A stretch of 64,000 bases of DNA, from the NCBI RefSeq assembly GCF_023656565.1, contig NZ_JAMOKG010000003.1:496001-560000 (forward strand), in the 5' to 3' direction. This document shows positions 56,726 through 64,000 of this stretch, piece after piece. The translations under genes and the position numbers were made by a program. A model generated the notes under the pieces. The model was not told the origin of the DNA. It did no database searches and worked only from the letters and a program-made list of their open reading frames with translations. Source of the stretch: Flavobacterium tyrosinilyticum (GTDB lineage Bacteria; Bacteroidota; Bacteroidia; Flavobacteriales; Flavobacteriaceae). Every line of letters begins with the position of its first letter. The stretch's first letter is position 1.

Positions 56726-56733
56726 TACTTTTG
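56726..56733 (+). promoter_or_regulatory. -7 box of the catalase gene
   Basis: TACTTTTG fits TAnnTTTG and lies 96 bases ahead of the start at 56830. No TTTG is found 17-23 bases upstream, so a helper protein may be needed. Confidence 0.4.
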
Positions 56734-56829
56734 ATAGAAAGAAAAATCACAACTCTAACTAACTATAAATCTGTAAGTAAGGGTTTTGATTCTTCAAAAT
56801 TTCAAGGTATTTAACTAATATGATATTTT

Positions 56830-58971
56830 ATGAAAAATTTTCAAGACGAAAAACAACGCGATTTATCAATCAACAAATCAGATGGCACAAATAAATTTCT
56901 GACTACAGATCAAGGCCTTAGAATTAATGATGATAATAATTCGCTGAAAGCAGGCGAAAGAGGTCCTTCTCTACTCGAGGATTTTATTCTTAGGGAAAAA
57001 ATAACGCATTTTGACCACGAAAGAATTCCGGAACGAATTGTGCACGCGCGCGGTTCAGGAGCTCACGGATTTTTTGAAGTTACAAATCCAATTCCAGAAT
57101 TGACTAAAGCTGGTTTCTTAAAAGAAAAAGGTCTTAAGACTCCTGTATTTACACGATTTTCTACCGTTGCAGGATCAAGAGGTTCTACAGATCTTGCCAG
57201 AGATGCCAGAGGATTTGCCGTTAAATTTTATACTCAGGAAGGTATTTATGACTTAGTGGCCAACAATATTCCTGTATTTTTTATACAAGACGCTGCTAAA
57301 TTTCCAGACCTTATCCATGCTGTAAAACCAGAGCCACACAATGAAATGCCGCAGGCTGCATCTGCGCATGATACTTTTTGGGATTTTATTTCATTGATGC
57401 CCGAATCCATGCACATGATTATGTGGGTTATGTCTGATCGTGCCATTCCGAGAAGTTACAGAATGATGGAAGGTTTTGGAGTACACACTTTTAGACTAAT
57501 CAACGAACAGGAAGAATCTGTTTTTGTAAAATTCCACTGGAAACCCAAATTAGGAACTCACGCTGTTGCTTGGGACGAAGCTCAGAAAATTTCAGGAAAG
57601 AATCCAGATTTTCACAGACAAGATTTATGGGAAGCTATTGAAACAGGAAATTTTCCAGAATGGGAATTAGGCGTTCAGGTAATTCCTGCTGAAGACGAAA
57701 ACAAATACGAATTTGATCTTCTAGACCCAACCAAACTGGTTCCAGAAGAATTAGTTCCCGTTACTATTGTCGGCCGAATGGTTCTAAACAAAAACCCTGA
57801 TAATTTCTTTGCAGAAACAGAACAGATTGCTTTCCATCCAGGACACATCGTCCCGGGAATCGATTTTAGTAATGATCCTCTTTTACAGGGAAGATTATTT
57901 TCTTATACCGATACACAACTTTCTAGATTAGGAAGTCCGAATTTTCATGAAATCCCAATTAATAGAAGTGTTGCTCCCGTTCACAACAACCAACGTGACG
58001 GACACATGCGCCAGGAAATCAATAAAGGGCGTGTAAGTTATCATCCAAATTCACTTGGCGGAGGCTGTCCTTATCAGGCTAAAATTGAAGAAGGAGGTTT
58101 TGCAAGTTTTAACGAACGAGTTGATGCTCATAAAGTAAGAGAAAGAAGTGAAAGTTTTAACGATCATTTCGGACAGGCAAAATTATTCTTCAACAGCCAG
58201 ACGCCAGAAGAAAAAAGCCATATTGTAAAAGCATTGCGTTTTGAACTTGGAAAAGTAGAAACTACTGCTATTCGCGTTAGAGTGTTAGGTCTGCTTTCGC
58301 AAATTGATGCCACTCTTGCTGAAAAAGTGGCTGCTGGACTTGGAGCAACTGTACCTCCAATTTTGGAAACACCGATTAATAAAGGTGTATCTCCAGAAAA
58401 CGAAGGCGGACCTCAAGAATCGCAAACAGTTGAATCTTCTGTTGCTTCTTCTGAAGCATTGAGTATGATTAAAAATCCAACGAATTCACCAACGATTGCG
58501 TCTAGAAAAGTAGCAATTATTTGTTCTGACGGAGTTTCTGAAGCAGCTGTGTTGAATATCAAAAAAGCACTTAAAAAAGAAGATGCCAAAGGATGCATTA
58601 TCGCACCTCATCTTGGATCTATCGTAACAGATGCTGACGGTGCAATTGCTGCAGAATTTAGTTTCTTAACTGCTTCTTCTGTATTATTTGATGCAGTTTA
58701 CATTCCACACGGATTAGGATTGAATGCATTGGCTGAAAATGACGATTTACTCGAATTCCTTAATGATGCCTACAAGCATTGCAAAGTAATTGGCGCAGAC
58801 GGCGAAGCTTCAGAAATTATAAGCAGTGCACCTTTTGCATCAAAAATTACAAATGAAGATGGTGGAATTATTTTGACCAGCGATGTGGCAACCGAAGGAT
58901 TTGCTCAAGATTTTATCGCTGCAATGACCCTACACCGTTTTTGGGAGCGTGAACCAAACTTATACAATTAA
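56830..58971 (+). CDS. katE: Large-subunit catalase with DJ-1-like domain (HPII type)
   Basis: 713 residues, the size of clade 2 catalases. The N-terminal extension is followed by FDHERIPERIVHARGSGAHG with active His72, then VANNIPVFFIQDA with the catalytic Asn, and RLFSYTDTQLSRLG with the haem-ligand Tyr. From about residue 560 a DJ-1/PfpI-like domain (RKVAIICSDGVSEAAVLNIKKALK) replaces the smaller catalase tail, as in E. coli HPII. It splits hydrogen peroxide to water and oxygen in the cytoplasm. HPII is a stationary-phase, stress-controlled enzyme; here it neighbours the stressosome. The next gene follows by 13 bases. Confidence 0.95.
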   Translation: MKNFQDEKQRDLSINKSDGTNKFLTTDQGLRINDDNNSLKAGERGPSLLEDFILREKITHFDHERIPERIVHARGSGAHGFFEVTNPIPELTKAGFLKEKGLKTPVFTRFSTVAGSRGSTDLARDARGFAVKFYTQEGIYDLVANNIPVFFIQDAAKFPDLIHAVKPEPHNEMPQAASAHDTFWDFISLMPESMHMIMWVMSDRAIPRSYRMMEGFGVHTFRLINEQEESVFVKFHWKPKLGTHAVAWDEAQKISGKNPDFHRQDLWEAIETGNFPEWELGVQVIPAEDENKYEFDLLDPTKLVPEELVPVTIVGRMVLNKNPDNFFAETEQIAFHPGHIVPGIDFSNDPLLQGRLFSYTDTQLSRLGSPNFHEIPINRSVAPVHNNQRDGHMRQEINKGRVSYHPNSLGGGCPYQAKIEEGGFASFNERVDAHKVRERSESFNDHFGQAKLFFNSQTPEEKSHIVKALRFELGKVETTAIRVRVLGLLSQIDATLAEKVAAGLGATVPPILETPINKGVSPENEGGPQESQTVESSVASSEALSMIKNPTNSPTIASRKVAIICSDGVSEAAVLNIKKALKKEDAKGCIIAPHLGSIVTDADGAIAAEFSFLTASSVLFDAVYIPHGLGLNALAENDDLLEFLNDAYKHCKVIGADGEASEIISSAPFASKITNEDGGIILTSDVATEGFAQDFIAAMTLHRFWEREPNLYN

Positions 58972-58984
58972 ATCAAAAAAACAA

Positions 58985-59542
58985 ATGAAAAATTCAGAAA
59001 AACCCACAGAAAACAAAGCCGTTAAAAACAATTTTGTTGAACCAGCCTCAGACGCTGCAACAGAACTGAAAGAACTTTTTATTGACAGTCTTAAAGACAT
59101 TTACTGGGCAGAAAATGCATTAGTAGGTGCCTTACCAAAAATGGCAGACAACGCCACTTCTCCCGCACTTGCGAGCGCGATTTTAGAGCATCTTGATGTA
59201 ACTAAAAACCAAGTAAAAAGATTAGAAGAAGTTTTTGATCTTTTAGGCGAAAAAGCGGAAGGAAAAAAATGCGAAGCAATGGCGGGTCTTCTTAAAGAAG
59301 GCGACAGTATTCTTTTAGAAACAACTCCAGGAGCGGTTAGAGATGCTGGAATAATTGCCGCATCACAAAAAATTGAACATTATGAAATTGCAACATACGG
59401 AACTTTAGTCGCTTTTGCCAAAACACTTGGAGAAAACAATGCTGCAAAACTATTAACACAAACTCTTGCAGAAGAAAAAGAAGCCGATTGCGTACTAAAC
59501 GACGTAGCACTAAATAAAGTAAATATTGTAGCTGCCGAATAA
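58985..59542 (+). CDS. YciE/YciF-type ferritin-like protein (DUF892)
   Basis: 185 residues from the ATG at 58985; an upstream ATG at 58949 lies inside the catalase frame. After a Lys/Asn-rich tail the chain has DUF892 helices: LKELFIDSLKDIYWAENALVGALPKM, ILEHLDVTKNQVKRLEEVFDLLGEKAEGKKCEAMAGLLKE, and IIAASQKIEHYEIATYGTLVAFAKTLGEN. The Glu and His residues in these helices are those of a diiron site in the ferritin-like fold. YciE and YciF are stress proteins under RpoS in enterobacteria. Cotranscribed with the catalase. Confidence 0.85.
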   Translation: MKNSEKPTENKAVKNNFVEPASDAATELKELFIDSLKDIYWAENALVGALPKMADNATSPALASAILEHLDVTKNQVKRLEEVFDLLGEKAEGKKCEAMAGLLKEGDSILLETTPGAVRDAGIIAASQKIEHYEIATYGTLVAFAKTLGENNAAKLLTQTLAEEKEADCVLNDVALNKVNIVAAE

Positions 59543-59570
59543 AATTTATTCGAACTTTTTTAATTAAACC

Positions 59571-59605
59571 AAAAACATCTGTACACTGTGCAGATGTTTT
59601 TTTTT
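59571..59605 (+). terminator. Terminator of the catalase operon
   Basis: AAAAACATCTG (59571-59581) pairs with CAGATGTTTTT (59591-59601), then further T residues. It starts 29 bases after the stop. Confidence 0.9.
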
Positions 59606-59983
59606 GACCCTGTATCATAAACAACTGACTGTAAATCATGTAACACACATGATCCTGCATATAAAAAACGTCCCTTATTCCCCAATACATTTGCCTCGAT
59701 TGCTTTATCTCCATCATTTAATGAAATTTTTTAGATAAAAATCATCTGGAATATAGACACAAAAACGACAAGCTTTAAAATGATATAAGCATCTGACGTA
59801 TTAAATAGAAAAATCAGATTAAATAATCCGATAAACTAATAGTAAGATTTTATGCAAAAGGTAATTACATCAAAAAGAGATAACCTACTGTTAATTATAT
59901 AATTACTAATAGTCTTAAGTATAAAATCAAACCATATATCAACTCTACATTTACCTCAATAAACAATTTAAATACAAATAGAT
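59606..59983. other. Intergenic region, nothing firm
   Basis: 378 AT-rich bases without a reading frame, hairpin or promoter match. Confidence 0.4.
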
Positions 59984-60142
59984 ATGAAAAGTTCAAACAC
60001 AAAGAAAAGCACTAACAGTGCTAAGTCATCAGATAAAAAAACTGATACAAAAGAAAGTGCTTCTAAAAGCGATTCTAAAAAAGATTCAAAAGAGGAATCG
60101 AAAACTTCGGCTGATACAAAAAAAGGCGCCACTAAAAATTAA
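59984..60142 (+). CDS. Small Lys/Ser-rich hydrophilic protein
   Basis: 52 residues from MKSSNTKKSTN to GATKN. Lys, Ser, Asp and Thr make up most of the chain; there is no hydrophobic core, so it is disordered. The next gene starts 5 bases after the stop. Similar tiny low-complexity proteins accompany stress genes in this group, but the function is unknown. Confidence 0.6.
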   Translation: MKSSNTKKSTNSAKSSDKKTDTKESASKSDSKKDSKEESKTSADTKKGATKN

Positions 60143-60147
60143 TTATT

Positions 60148-60438
60148 ATGAGTACAGATGAAAAGGAAAAGAACGGTCAGGAAGACCAGTATTTTCAAAA
60201 TGACAGAAGACAATATGAAGATCCTGATATTGACTCACCTCCAGCAGATCATTCTCTAACAGAAAATCCAGAACCAGACTACGGTACTAATCTTGCTTTG
60301 AATGAAGAAGATGATCGATCCGATGATGATGAAAGTCAAGATGAAGATAATGATCTGGATGAAGATGAAGATGAAGATGAAGATGAAGATGAAGATGAAG
60401 ATATTGAAGAGGAAAGAGACACTTATGATAAAGAATAG
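60148..60438 (+). CDS. Small Asp/Glu-rich protein
   Basis: 96 residues, very acidic throughout; about 60-96 are nearly all Asp and Glu with a run built from the hexamer GAAGAT repeated seven times (60361-60402). A tract of this kind would bind cations or basic proteins. It starts 5 bases after the Lys-rich small protein gene, with which it forms an operon. No family recognised. Confidence 0.65.
   Translation: MSTDEKEKNGQEDQYFQNDRRQYEDPDIDSPPADHSLTENPEPDYGTNLALNEEDDRSDDDESQDEDNDLDEDEDEDEDEDEDEDIEEERDTYDKE
60361..60402 (+). repeat. Hexamer microsatellite (GAAGAT)7
   Basis: Seven perfect copies in frame inside the acidic protein gene; copy-number changes would lengthen or shorten the Glu-Asp run without a frameshift. 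Confidence 0.9.
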
Positions 60439-60460
60439 TTGATACCCTCTTTAAAAGGAA

Positions 60461-60488
60461 GCTGCCTAAATACAGGCGGCTTTTTTTT
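60461..60488 (+). terminator. Terminator after the acidic protein gene
   Basis: GCTGCCT / AGGCGGC stem with one G-U pair and a 6-base loop, then a tract of eight T residues. Confidence 0.85.
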
Positions 60489-60802
60489 GTATTGCTTATC
60501 TAATACAAAATGTAAAGCCCTTTTACCACGGCATCTGCATCCTACGATGTGTCCGTTTTCAATTTTCCCATAACCTAATTTAAAGAATAGTTCTTCTTCA
60601 GTAAAAAAAGCAATCAATAAAATAAAAATTTTGCTGGTAAGTAATCAGTTGTTAAAAAAAATGAAGATCTTTCTTTTTTTTTTATCTTAGCAAAAATTTT
60701 ACTTCTATAACTGCCTCATATACAAAATTTTATAAAGCCATCTTTTTAAATAATCTAATTTTTGTATATACAATTTCAGTGTTTTTTTTTGAGAAATTAT
60801 AG

Positions 60803-60841
60803 TTCAAACAAAATGATATTCTAAAATATCATTTGTTTGAA
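60803..60841. repeat. Long hairpin ahead of the M64 peptidase gene
   Basis: TTCAAACAAAATGATATT (60803-60820) pairs with AATATCATTTGTTTGAA (60825-60841) over a 4-base loop with one bulged base. No U tract follows. It lies 99 bases before the start at 60940. It could be a regulator site or an RNA structure; the rest of the 60489-60939 gap is empty. Confidence 0.6.
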
Positions 60842-60939
60842 TACCGCAAATCAATTTGCATTTTCATTATAATTTTAGGATTAAATAAATGACACGGATA
60901 TATGATTTTCAATTTAATTATTAATTAAAAGAAACTAAT

Positions 60940-62208
60940 ATGCCAACTCCTATCCCTACAGGTATAACACTTGAAACCATTATCTATAATGGTCCAACAA
61001 AGGACAAAAAAAATCTTCTTTTTTTAGGCGATGGCTTTAGCGCAGGCGACAGAGCTCTTTTTGACAGAACCATAAACGAGGTTGTGGCCCGATTTTTTAG
61101 AAAGGCTCCTTTTAATCTTAGAGGAGTTCGAGAACATTTTAATATTTTTAAAGCATTTACGCCATCACCGAGCTCGGGTATTTCATGTGCCGTGCCTGTC
61201 GACGCTAACGGAATAACAGTTCCAGACAATCCTGGTACGGCTGGACCGGCTGTTGGCACTATGATGCAAAAATCAAATGCATTGGGACTAACTTATGGCT
61301 ATCTGATAAACGGAGCGCCAATGGCTAGACTTATAGGACCTAAAACCGGCGATGAAACCTTAATAATGGATTTTATTGCTACGCTTACCTTACCTTCAGA
61401 AGCTGTGGCAGATAATTTAATACCGCAATGTTGGGCTGCTCCTCCAAGTGGTATGTCTTCCTCTACAGGAAAAGACCATGCATTAGTCATTGTATTGGTA
61501 AATGATGATAAATATGGTGGAGGTGGACATCGCGATTTTGCAATGGTCTGTTTAGGCGATCAGCCCGGTTTTCAAGGATTATCAACTTCTGTTGCGGGTA
61601 TAGACCATACTCCAGGCACTCCAAGAAATAATTATAATAATCTTGCTGCCGTGAGCATGCATGAATTAGGGCATTCGCACTTTAGATTAGAAGATGAATA
61701 TTCTGAAATAAATACACCAGCCATCGCAACTACAGCAGGCTATTTTGATGGTACTGATGTGCGTCCTAATGCTGTAACACGGAGAGATGTGCTTGATACT
61801 GTTACGAATGCATTTGACCCTAGTAAGGCCAAATGGTACAAAGACGCTTATCCAGGCAGCTCAGAAAAATTAATCGGCACCGATGCCTTTACTTATATGC
61901 AAACCAACCTCAAACCCTTATGGGAACGACCTGCAGGTACTGTATGCGCTAATATTGGTTTTGATGGATCTACGAAGTACCCACCTGTATCGGTAAGAAA
62001 TGGTATTCGCTATCCACAACGAATTATAGGTTTATATGAAGGGGGCGCCAGAGAAGGCTGCGGTGTATATATTCCTGCAGGATCGTGCAGAATGAAAAGT
62101 ACAAGTTATGATAATGATTTTTGTTATGTATGTAAATATGCAATCATAGAAAAGATAGACCCAACATTGCTGGAAGCTTTGTATCGAACTTTTTACCCAA
62201 GACCTTAA
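60940..62208 (+). CDS. M64-family (IgA peptidase-like) metallopeptidase
   Basis: 422 residues without a signal peptide. The early NLLFLGDGFSAGDRALFDRTINEVVARFF block is the usual M64 start. The zinc motif HELGHSHFRLEDEY carries His241, Glu242, His245 and Asp252. Cysteines at about 87 and in EGCGVYIPAGSCRMKS and FCYVCKYA suggest disulfides or metal sites. The family cuts IgA-like or other proteins. With no signal peptide it is either intracellular or exported by another route. The gene is 12 bases from the DUF6603-like gene, so they are cotranscribed. Substrate unknown. Confidence 0.85.
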   Translation: MPTPIPTGITLETIIYNGPTKDKKNLLFLGDGFSAGDRALFDRTINEVVARFFRKAPFNLRGVREHFNIFKAFTPSPSSGISCAVPVDANGITVPDNPGTAGPAVGTMMQKSNALGLTYGYLINGAPMARLIGPKTGDETLIMDFIATLTLPSEAVADNLIPQCWAAPPSGMSSSTGKDHALVIVLVNDDKYGGGGHRDFAMVCLGDQPGFQGLSTSVAGIDHTPGTPRNNYNNLAAVSMHELGHSHFRLEDEYSEINTPAIATTAGYFDGTDVRPNAVTRRDVLDTVTNAFDPSKAKWYKDAYPGSSEKLIGTDAFTYMQTNLKPLWERPAGTVCANIGFDGSTKYPPVSVRNGIRYPQRIIGLYEGGAREGCGVYIPAGSCRMKSTSYDNDFCYVCKYAIIEKIDPTLLEALYRTFYPRP

Positions 62209-62220
62209 AATAATTAAAAA

Positions 62221-64000
62221 ATGGCGGCTGATAAAAGTACATTTGAGTTATTAATTGAAGAGCTAGGACAGGCCATCAATGGTGTGCTCAATGATATAGG
62301 CAATCCTGTAAAGTCCCCTCAAACCACTTTATATTTCCTTCGCAACTTGGGTTGGAATGTTCCTGAAAGTACAGACCTCTCTTCGTCTCCTCTTAAATTT
62401 ATCAATAGCTTTTCTTCCATTAATCTTAATAATACTTCCGATTACAGCTCGCTTATCGGATCGCTAAAAAATGTAATAACCGATTTCGACTCCATCAAAG
62501 ATAATCTTGGTCTTGGTGCAACATTATCTGATTTTGGCACAAAGTTTCCTAGACAGCTTCTTGATTATATGATCATGCGGCATATGCAGTATGAACATCC
62601 AAAAATTTCTGCTTTCTTCCTCTTCATTGGCATTTTTGACAATAGTTACCAACCGGCTGCATTGCCTGCCCATATTGCCTACAAACAATATCGCATTGAA
62701 TGGGAAAGATTAATCATTTTTCTACAAGAACCACATCGCATACCAGAAATTGTGTACGGATGGGGTACACCAACTTATGACGGTAAATTATTAATAGAAA
62801 ATATTGAACATTTACTGAATGCGCTAGAAATCCAAACTGGCGTTTATATGCCTACTGGAGATATTACTTCCCAATATAGTTTAAGTGGTGATGCCTTGTA
62901 TGTTCCATTTTTTGATCTTGATACGGTTAAAGCTGGACTGGAAGTGTATCCTATTGCAACAGACAGTACTCCAAATAACGCGGGGCTGGCTGTATCGCCA
63001 TTTTTTATCGGAAGTGCTGAAACAGAAATTGTAATCAATGAAAATTTTTCCTTACTTATTAAGGGCGGACTTAAAATAGATAAAACAACAGGAGTAGAAA
63101 TAAGACCCAAAACGGCCATAACTTTATTTGATCTTACCGCTGCCTCTGCTATTGATGGTACTCTTGAAATAACTTTTCGTATATCGGGCCCAGAGCATTT
63201 GGTACAATTGGGTGCGCCAGAATCTACCAGACTCGAAATAGGAGCTATAGAATTAACTGGCAAAGCTCAGGTAAACCAGCAAGGCAATGATTTTACTATT
63301 GAAATTGCCGTTAAAGATTCACGTGTTGTAATAGATTTAGGTGGCGGAGATGGATTTATTTCTTCTGTACTTCCTTTGGATCCTATAGAAGTTCCTCTCG
63401 ATCTTACTGTAGGATACTCCACCAAAAATGGCATTTACTTTAAAGGAAGTGCAGGAATACAGATTCAATTGCCCATCCATATTTCATTGGGACCTATTGA
63501 AATTAGCGGTATAACCATCGAAATAAAAATAGAAGACCGAAAAATACCTATATCTGTAAGTGCTGATTTTAAAGGCGAATTGGGTCCGCTTACAGTGGTT
63601 GTAGAAAATATTGGCGTGAGCACCAATTTAAGTTTCCCCGAAAATAACCGTGGAAATATGGGGCCATTTGATCTAGGCTTTGGCTTTAAGCCACCAAATG
63701 GACTGGGGCTTTCTGTAAATGCCGGAGCAGTCATTGGCGGCGGTTACTTATTTTTTGATTTTGAAAAAGAAGAATACGCAGGTGTACTAGAACTAACAAT
63801 TGCAGGATTTATTTCTGCCAAAGCAATAGGATTGATTACGACAAAGATGCCAGATGGCAGTAAAGGTTTTTCAATGCTTATTATTATCACGGCAGAATTC
63901 TTTCCTCCATTTCAACTAGGTTATGGTTTCACATTGAATGCTGTTGGCGGATTATTGGGATTGAATAGAACCATGCTGTTGGATCCATTAAGAAATGCCG
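62221..64000 (+). CDS. DUF6603-like large protein, cut by window edge
   Basis: The frame stays open for 593 codons from the ATG at 62221 (MAADKSTFELLIEELGQAIN) to the edge. Residues about 1-210 are helical; after that long beta-rich segments repeat, with Gly and hydrophobic alternation (LDLTVGYSTKNGIYFKGSAGIQ, KPPNGLGLSVNAGAVIGGGYLFF). The end, ITAEFFPPFQLGYGFTLNAVGG followed by LLGLNRT, fits the DUF6603 family. No signal peptide is seen. DUF6603 proteins are large and functionally unknown. A joint role with the M64 peptidase is inferred from the 12-base gap. Confidence 0.7.
   Translation, partial: MAADKSTFELLIEELGQAINGVLNDIGNPVKSPQTTLYFLRNLGWNVPESTDLSSSPLKFINSFSSINLNNTSDYSSLIGSLKNVITDFDSIKDNLGLGATLSDFGTKFPRQLLDYMIMRHMQYEHPKISAFFLFIGIFDNSYQPAALPAHIAYKQYRIEWERLIIFLQEPHRIPEIVYGWGTPTYDGKLLIENIEHLLNALEIQTGVYMPTGDITSQYSLSGDALYVPFFDLDTVKAGLEVYPIATDSTPNNAGLAVSPFFIGSAETEIVINENFSLLIKGGLKIDKTTGVEIRPKTAITLFDLTAASAIDGTLEITFRISGPEHLVQLGAPESTRLEIGAIELTGKAQVNQQGNDFTIEIAVKDSRVVIDLGGGDGFISSVLPLDPIEVPLDLTVGYSTKNGIYFKGSAGIQIQLPIHISLGPIEISGITIEIKIEDRKIPISVSADFKGELGPLTVVVENIGVSTNLSFPENNRGNMGPFDLGFGFKPPNGLGLSVNAGAVIGGGYLFFDFEKEEYAGVLELTIAGFISAKAIGLITTKMPDGSKGFSMLIIITAEFFPPFQLGYGFTLNAVGGLLGLNRTMLLDPLRNA

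Noticed and set aside
60423..60617. Minus-strand frame of 64 codons (MIAFFTEEELFF)
   Set aside because: Its end runs through the terminator at 60461-60488 and overlaps the acidic protein gene. Part of it (GHIVGCRCRGKRALHFVLDKQ) looks protein-like, so a decayed gene is not excluded.

Overview
The window reads as a chromosomal segment of a Flavobacterium-like member of the Bacteroidota. Supporting this are the AT-rich DNA, a PorP/SprF-family protein, a type B C-terminal sorting domain of the type IX secretion system (T9SS), paired TonB receptors with carboxypeptidase-like N-terminal domains, a FecI/FecR pair, A-rich leaders without clear Shine-Dalgarno sites, and Bacteroidota promoters of the TTTG / TAnnTTTG type. 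I saw no rRNA, tRNA, CRISPR array or intact transposase.

Region 1 (1-17.9 kb, all minus strand) is a cell-surface locus. It holds a PorP/SprF-like membrane protein and an OmpA/TPR/PD40 protein, a 1969-residue adhesin with eight HYR-like repeats and a T9SS sorting domain, two large collagen-like proteins, and a fibre-like protein with a YadA-head-like repeat roll and an S74 autoprocessing chaperone. A secreted protein is cut by the left edge. Four of these genes carry the same two-block upstream element with an identical 28-base spacer, which suggests they are switched together.

Region 2 (18-33.2 kb) begins with a gene-poor 1.2 kb stretch and an arylsulfatase. A CPBP membrane protease and an AraC regulator follow. 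Next is a siderophore-type TonB receptor with a PepSY partner, behind a promoter whose spacer is a perfect 7-1-7 palindrome (probable Fur site). A FecI-FecR-TonB transducer operon closes the region. A small MITE-like element lies at 33.2 kb, with a partial relative at 27.85 kb.

Region 3 (33.5-47.7 kb) is mixed housekeeping and accessory content. It has two HxlR regulators, a cluster of an OB-fold protein, a DUF5777-like barrel, a cytochrome c lipoprotein and a YceI protein, then NTF2-like and DoxX genes followed by the stump of a short-chain dehydrogenase. Beyond these are a PAS histidine kinase, a CPA2 antiporter with a lipoprotein, an FAD-binding protein, and a Crp/Fnr regulator next to a consensus FNR site and a DinB protein.

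Region 4 (47.7-60.5 kb) looks like a stress-response island. It contains an RsbR-RsbS-RsbT stressosome module, a phosphatase with its own RsbT-like domain and a histidine kinase with a degenerate one. DUF6766-like and small DUF2158-like proteins lie upstream. Opposite them are a CheB-CheR-PAS-kinase fusion with lost catalytic residues, a large-subunit catalase, a YciE/YciF ferritin-like protein and two tiny, oppositely biased hydrophilic proteins.

Region 5 (60.9 kb to the right edge) starts a further locus: an M64-type metallopeptidase without a signal peptide, 12 bases ahead of a large DUF6603-like protein that runs off the window.
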